Origin: Cordia subcordata
Lineage: Eukaryota; Streptophyta; Magnoliopsida; Boraginales; Cordiaceae
Direction of reading: 5' to 3'
NCBI GenBank assembly: GCA_028554755.1
Contig: JAPTOF010000009.1
Coordinates: forward strand, 3,266,501 to 3,330,500
DNA: 64,000 bases
Positions within the stretch are counted from its first letter, which is position 1. Every line of letters starts with the position of its first letter. The translations under genes were made by a program, and so were the position numbers. Positions 60,221 to 64,000 of this stretch are shown piece by piece. The notes under the pieces were generated by a model. It searched no databases. It was not told the origin of the DNA and worked only from the letters and a program-made list of their open reading frames with translations.

Positions 60221-61589
60221 CCTAATCTGCAGTTTATTTCGAAAGCCGATGCTAAGGGTTATCTAAGGGATTGACTCTTTATCAAAGTTAGTCTAAGAAG
60301 CATGAAGGGGGTGTTACTATTGTGGAAAGATCCCTAAACCTCTTCGGATCTTCCCCTACTCATAAGGGGTCTCGTTCCTTGTAGGAATTTCCCAAGTAAC
60401 CAAACCACCACGAGCCTAGGATTCTAACTCACGCATTTGGGATGTTGATATTTCGCGCCCCCTTAACTATCATGGCCTCTCCAACATACACAAAGGCTCA
60501 AAGACAAGAAAAGAGAATATACATACATAATGGCTTATAAAAAGAAGGCTTATTCACATATCTACAAAGATGATAGCATGTGCTAAGTTGACATTGTCAC
60601 TTCTGCACTTATTCACAAAACTTTTTGGTGCCTTTGGCTTTTTCTCTTTTTTCACTTTTTTAAATATATTTTTGCACCTTTGTGCCTTTCTCAATTCAAT
60701 TTTTTTTATTTTTTTCATACTTTGCATTGTATTCAAAAAAGAAAAGAAAAAGAAAGGCTTTGGCGCATCAAAAATAACCAATCAAGGTAGGGCATTCATA
60801 TCAACAACCCCCTTTTTTCTTTTTTTCAACACTCTTTCCTACTAAGTTATGGGTTTGGCTACAAGGGTCATTCTTTAAAGGTCCTCACTCCCCACAACTT
60901 TAACGGACATCTCCTCCAAGACTTAACCTTCAAACCACTCTATTCATTTTCCCACAATGCATCTCATATTCACCAATCAATAGAGTCAATCACAATAGCC
61001 AACACAATGATCAGCAAAGAAATAAATGACTCTACATGCATCAAAATTGAAAAATTTTCACCATTTTTAAACATATAATACAGTCTACCCTAAGCAAGAT
61101 ATATAACAAGAAAACCAAACTCCTACACCCCCAAACCTAAATGTTGCTTGTCCTCAAGCAAATAGAGCAAAACATATAAAAAAGCAAATTGGCATTGTAA
61201 ACCAGGTAAGGGTGGTGAGGATGGGCTAAAAACATAGGGAACAAGTGGAGAAAGGATAGATACAGGCTTTATTTTCTTTAAAGCTTTCCATGCCAACGAT
61301 AAATCACCATACTACTAATCCTGTGACTTACAACTCACAAACACTCACAAAGAAAACAAGATTAGTAGGATTGCCTATGCATGCTTGCATTGGCATGTGT
61401 AATAATGAGCAATGGTGTATCTTATGGGACAAAGGATTGAGATTCAACACTTTGATGTAGGTGAAAGAAAAGGAAAGAAAATAAAAAGGAAAGAAAGTGA
61501 AACAAATGCAAAATTGCAAAATTTAACCTAGGTTGCCTCCTAATAGCGCTAACCACCATGCCGTTAGTTGGGCAAACACCAGCTCATTT
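60221..61589 (-). other. 3' non-coding region with an internal PPT-like module
   Basis: No gene is present. A second hairpin-plus-purine module lies at 61123-61165 (minus strand TTGCTTGAGGACAAGCAA, then TTTAGGTTTGGGGGTGT). The part at 60220-61000 is related to 7740-8520 on the plus strand. An A/T-run tract at 60640-60770 makes spurious ORFs. Confidence 0.6.
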
Positions 61590-63818
61590 TCAACCTCTAT
61601 AGATGGGATCTTCAAGCATTAAAACCTCCACACGAGCAATGCTTGAATCATATGCATGCTTTAGGCGTTGCTTATTCACCATCAATTCTCAGCCATCCTT
61701 CAAGTCTTTGATCTTCACCGCTTCGGAAGGATAGGTAACCAACACCTTATATGGACCTTCCCATCTTGTCTTGAGCTTACCTAGAAAGAGTTTCAATCAT
61801 GAATTAAATAACCAAACTTTATTGGGGGGAGAGAATGATTTCTTAATGATGTGTTTATCATAAATTCTCTTCATCTTATCCTTATAAAGTTTGGCATTCT
61901 CATACGCCTTAAATCTAGGCTTTTTCAACTCCGCTAGGTCTAGCTTCCTTTTCTCGCCTGCTCTTGCCAAATTAAAATTTAAGGCCTTGATGACCCAATA
62001 AGCTCTATGCTTAAGTTCTACCGGTAAGTGACAAGCTTTCCCATGAACCAATCTATACGGAGACATACCAATAGGAGTCTTAAACGTGGTACGGTGAGCC
62101 TACAAAGCATCATTTAGCCTAATAGACCAATCTCTCCTATCGGGCCTAACCATTTTCTCTAAGATGTGCTTGATTTCCCTATTGGACACCTCCATTTGTC
62201 CACTAGTTTGTGGGTGATAAGGAGTAGCAACCTTATGGGTGACCGAATACCTTCTCAATAAGGCCTCTAAAGTTCTATGGCAAAAATGCAAACCCCCATC
62301 ACTAGTTAAGACCTTAGGGACTTCAAATCTAGAGAAAATGTTCTCTTTGATGAATTTAACCACTACCCTATGGTCATTAGTGCGTGTGGGAATTGCCTCA
62401 ACCTATTTGGACACATAATCAACGGCTACTAAAATGTATTAGTACCCAAAGGAAGGTGGAAATTGACTCATGAAACTATACCCCAAACATCAAATAACTC
62501 ACATAAAAGAACAGAGGATAAAGACATCATGTTTCTCCTAGATATGGACCCAGATTGTTGACCTCTAAAACACTTTTTGCAATATTCTTGGGCATCCCTA
62601 AAGAGAGTGGGTTGAACTAATCCATATTACAAGACCTTTGTGGTGGTCTTCTTCCCACTAAAATGACCCCCACACCCTTTATCATGACATATGCTCAAAA
62701 CGCTTTCAAACTCGTCCACGGGCATACACCGGTGAATCATTTGATCTGCACACACTTTAAAAAGATAGGGATCCTCCCAAAAGAAATGCTTAACTTGTGC
62801 TAGGAACCTATCTTTTTCTCTCTTCTCCCAATGGGAAGGAAAATGCCCTTCGGTAAGATAATTGACAATATAAGCAAACCAAGGTGTGTGATGAGAGACG
62901 ACAAACAATTGCTCATTGGGAAATGGATCATGAAAAAGGGATGGATCACTAGAAGACTCACTAACAAGATGGGAAAGATGATCTACAACTTAATTTTCTC
63001 TACCTTTCTTATCCCGAATTTCGATGTCAAACTCTTGAAAGAGGAGCAACCACCTAATCAAGTGGGGCTTAGACTCTTTCTTAGACAACAAATACTTCAA
63101 TGTTGCATGATCAGTGTAGACAATCACTTTGGATCTTAGGATTAAGACCTAAACTTGTCATGGGAGAAGACTATTGCCAGATGTGGTGACATAGTCCTTT
63201 AGGCTTCATCAAGAGTCTTGCTAGTATAGTACACAACATGGGGCAACTTATCATTCCTTTGACCTAAAATAGCTCCTATCGCATGATCGGATGCATCACA
63301 CATAACCTCAAATAGGAGACTCTAGTTAGGTGGTTGGATAATCTGGGATGTCGACAATAAGGATTTAAGCCTATTGAAAGGCCTAGCATACTCATCATCA
63401 AAGTCAAAAGGAACATCTTGTGATAGGAGCCTAGACAAGGGACGTGCAATATGGCTAAAATCCTTAATGAACCTACGATAGAATCATGCATGCCCTAGAA
63501 AAGATCTAACATCCTTGACACACTTAGGGACATGTAACTTTTCAATCAATTCTATCTTAGCTTGGTTAACTTGAATATCACTAGATGAAACTACATGACC
63601 TAACGCTATCCCTCTTTGTATCATAAAGTGGGATTTCTCCTAGCTCAACACTAAATTCTTCTCCACACATCGGTCTAAGACTAAAGAGACTTGACTCAAG
63701 CACTCTTCAAAACTATCAGCAAAGATTGAGAAATCATCCATGAATATCTCTAAATACCTCTCAATCATGTCACTGAAAATGGCCATCATACACTATTTCA
63801 CATTAACTTACACCTAAA
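61590..63818 (-). pseudogene. Athila-like pol: RT, RNase H and integrase remains
   Basis: From right to left on the minus strand: RT from about 63818 with MMAIFSDMIERYLEIFMDDFSIF (split here by the stop-ridden frame; catalytic FMDD near 63750), then VRSFLGHA and FYRRFIKDF near 63470. RNase H has [14 protein letters not shown] and [16 protein letters not shown] (about 63130-63000). The integrase zinc-binding end has HDKGCGGHFSGKKT (62627-62908). The core has LTSDGG and PYHPQTSGQ (62100-62363). The C-terminal part has [17 protein letters not shown] (61797-62066) and a final VKIKDLKDG...RLKHAYD stretch to about 61590. At least five stops or shifts break it. Motif wording matches Athila. Confidence 0.8.
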
Positions 63819-64000
63819 GACAAGCTTGGATTGGAGATTTGAACAAGAGTTTGGAAGGTTTTTACTTAAGCTCTGTAACGATTCAAGCAAGAATATGGGG
63901 AAGTTTTCTTTTCTTCTCTTTATTCTTGTTTATACTATGATTCTTTAAATTTATTAGGACAGATTACTACTTGTATTATGGGTTTAAGAATTTTTATTCC
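63819..64000 (+). repeat. LTR-like sequence cutting into the pol gene
   Basis: Phrases such as 'gatttgaacaagagtttggaagg' and 'attcttgtttata' match the middle of the LTRs at 3146 and 49800 (plus orientation). It is probably another truncated Athila-like LTR. The window ends within it. Confidence 0.45.

Larger units (their letters stand above)
58289..63818 (-). mobile_element. 3' half of an Athila-like element in the opposite orientation
   Basis: Right to left it reads RT, RNase H, integrase, 3' non-coding region, polypurine tract, then the 3' LTR ending at 58289. It abuts the last gag codons of the plus-strand element. The 5 bp before it, GTAAG (58284-58288), are gag codons and would be one half of the target duplication; the other half is not in the window. 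At about 63818 its RT is cut by another LTR-like sequence. Confidence 0.75.

Overview
This is nuclear DNA of a flowering plant, probably a eudicot; I cannot name the species. It holds one host gene with 20 exons and AT-rich GT-AG introns, set in a dense nest of plant LTR retrotransposons, Helitron-like termini, MITEs and (AT)n tracts. I see no prokaryotic gene, rRNA, tRNA gene or CRISPR array.

Host gene. A K+ efflux antiporter of the KEA4/5/6 type (closest to KEA6 by eye) runs on the minus strand from its ATG at 48064-48066 to its stop at 26969-26971. All 20 coding exons could be placed by hand. Every intron has GT-AG ends, the reading frame is kept, and the joined product is 604 aa. Its introns are crowded. 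Intron 2 holds a full-length Ty1/copia element (TSD TCCAC), intron 7 a MITE-like element, intron 12 a 330-bp solo LTR (TSD CATTG), intron 14 a 52-bp duplication, and intron 15 a 590-bp MITE plus long TA runs.

Left arm (1-26.2 kb). A partial LTR is followed by repeat fragments. Next is a complete but non-autonomous Athila-like Ty3/gypsy element at 3146-9674 (TSD TTATA, tRNA-Asp primer site) whose only long ORF is broken and unrecognised. Then come a 400-bp tandem duplication, a 2.9-kb structure with inverted LTR-like arms, a run of Helitron-like termini, a SIRE-like copia element at 16392-23589 (minus, TSD GTTCC), and a well-formed Helitron 3' end at 26217.

Right arm (48.3-64 kb). Upstream of the KEA promoter lie a Helitron-like end, then the 3' LTR, polypurine tract, hairpin-repeat 3' region and RT fragment of a Tat-like Ty3/gypsy element on the minus strand. 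A solo Athila-like LTR (49800-51394) is inserted in it. Next is the 5' half of a second Athila-like family (LTR, PBS, gag; plus strand), whose LTR contains another solo LTR (53536-55118). At the last gag codons it meets the 3' half (RT, RNase H, integrase, PPT, 3' LTR) of a minus-strand relative.

Most interesting signals: (1) the same 16-bp palindrome, AGCCGGTCGACCGGCT, and many variants cluster upstream of the TATA box in LTRs of both Ty3/gypsy and Ty1/copia elements; (2) a hairpin-plus-polypurine module occurs twice, about 0.95 kb apart, in two diverged Athila-like families; (3) a tandem array of alternating half-units has stem arms that change in a compensatory way; (4) five retroelement insertions have exact target-site duplications and two more have near-exact ones, so the nesting order can be read.
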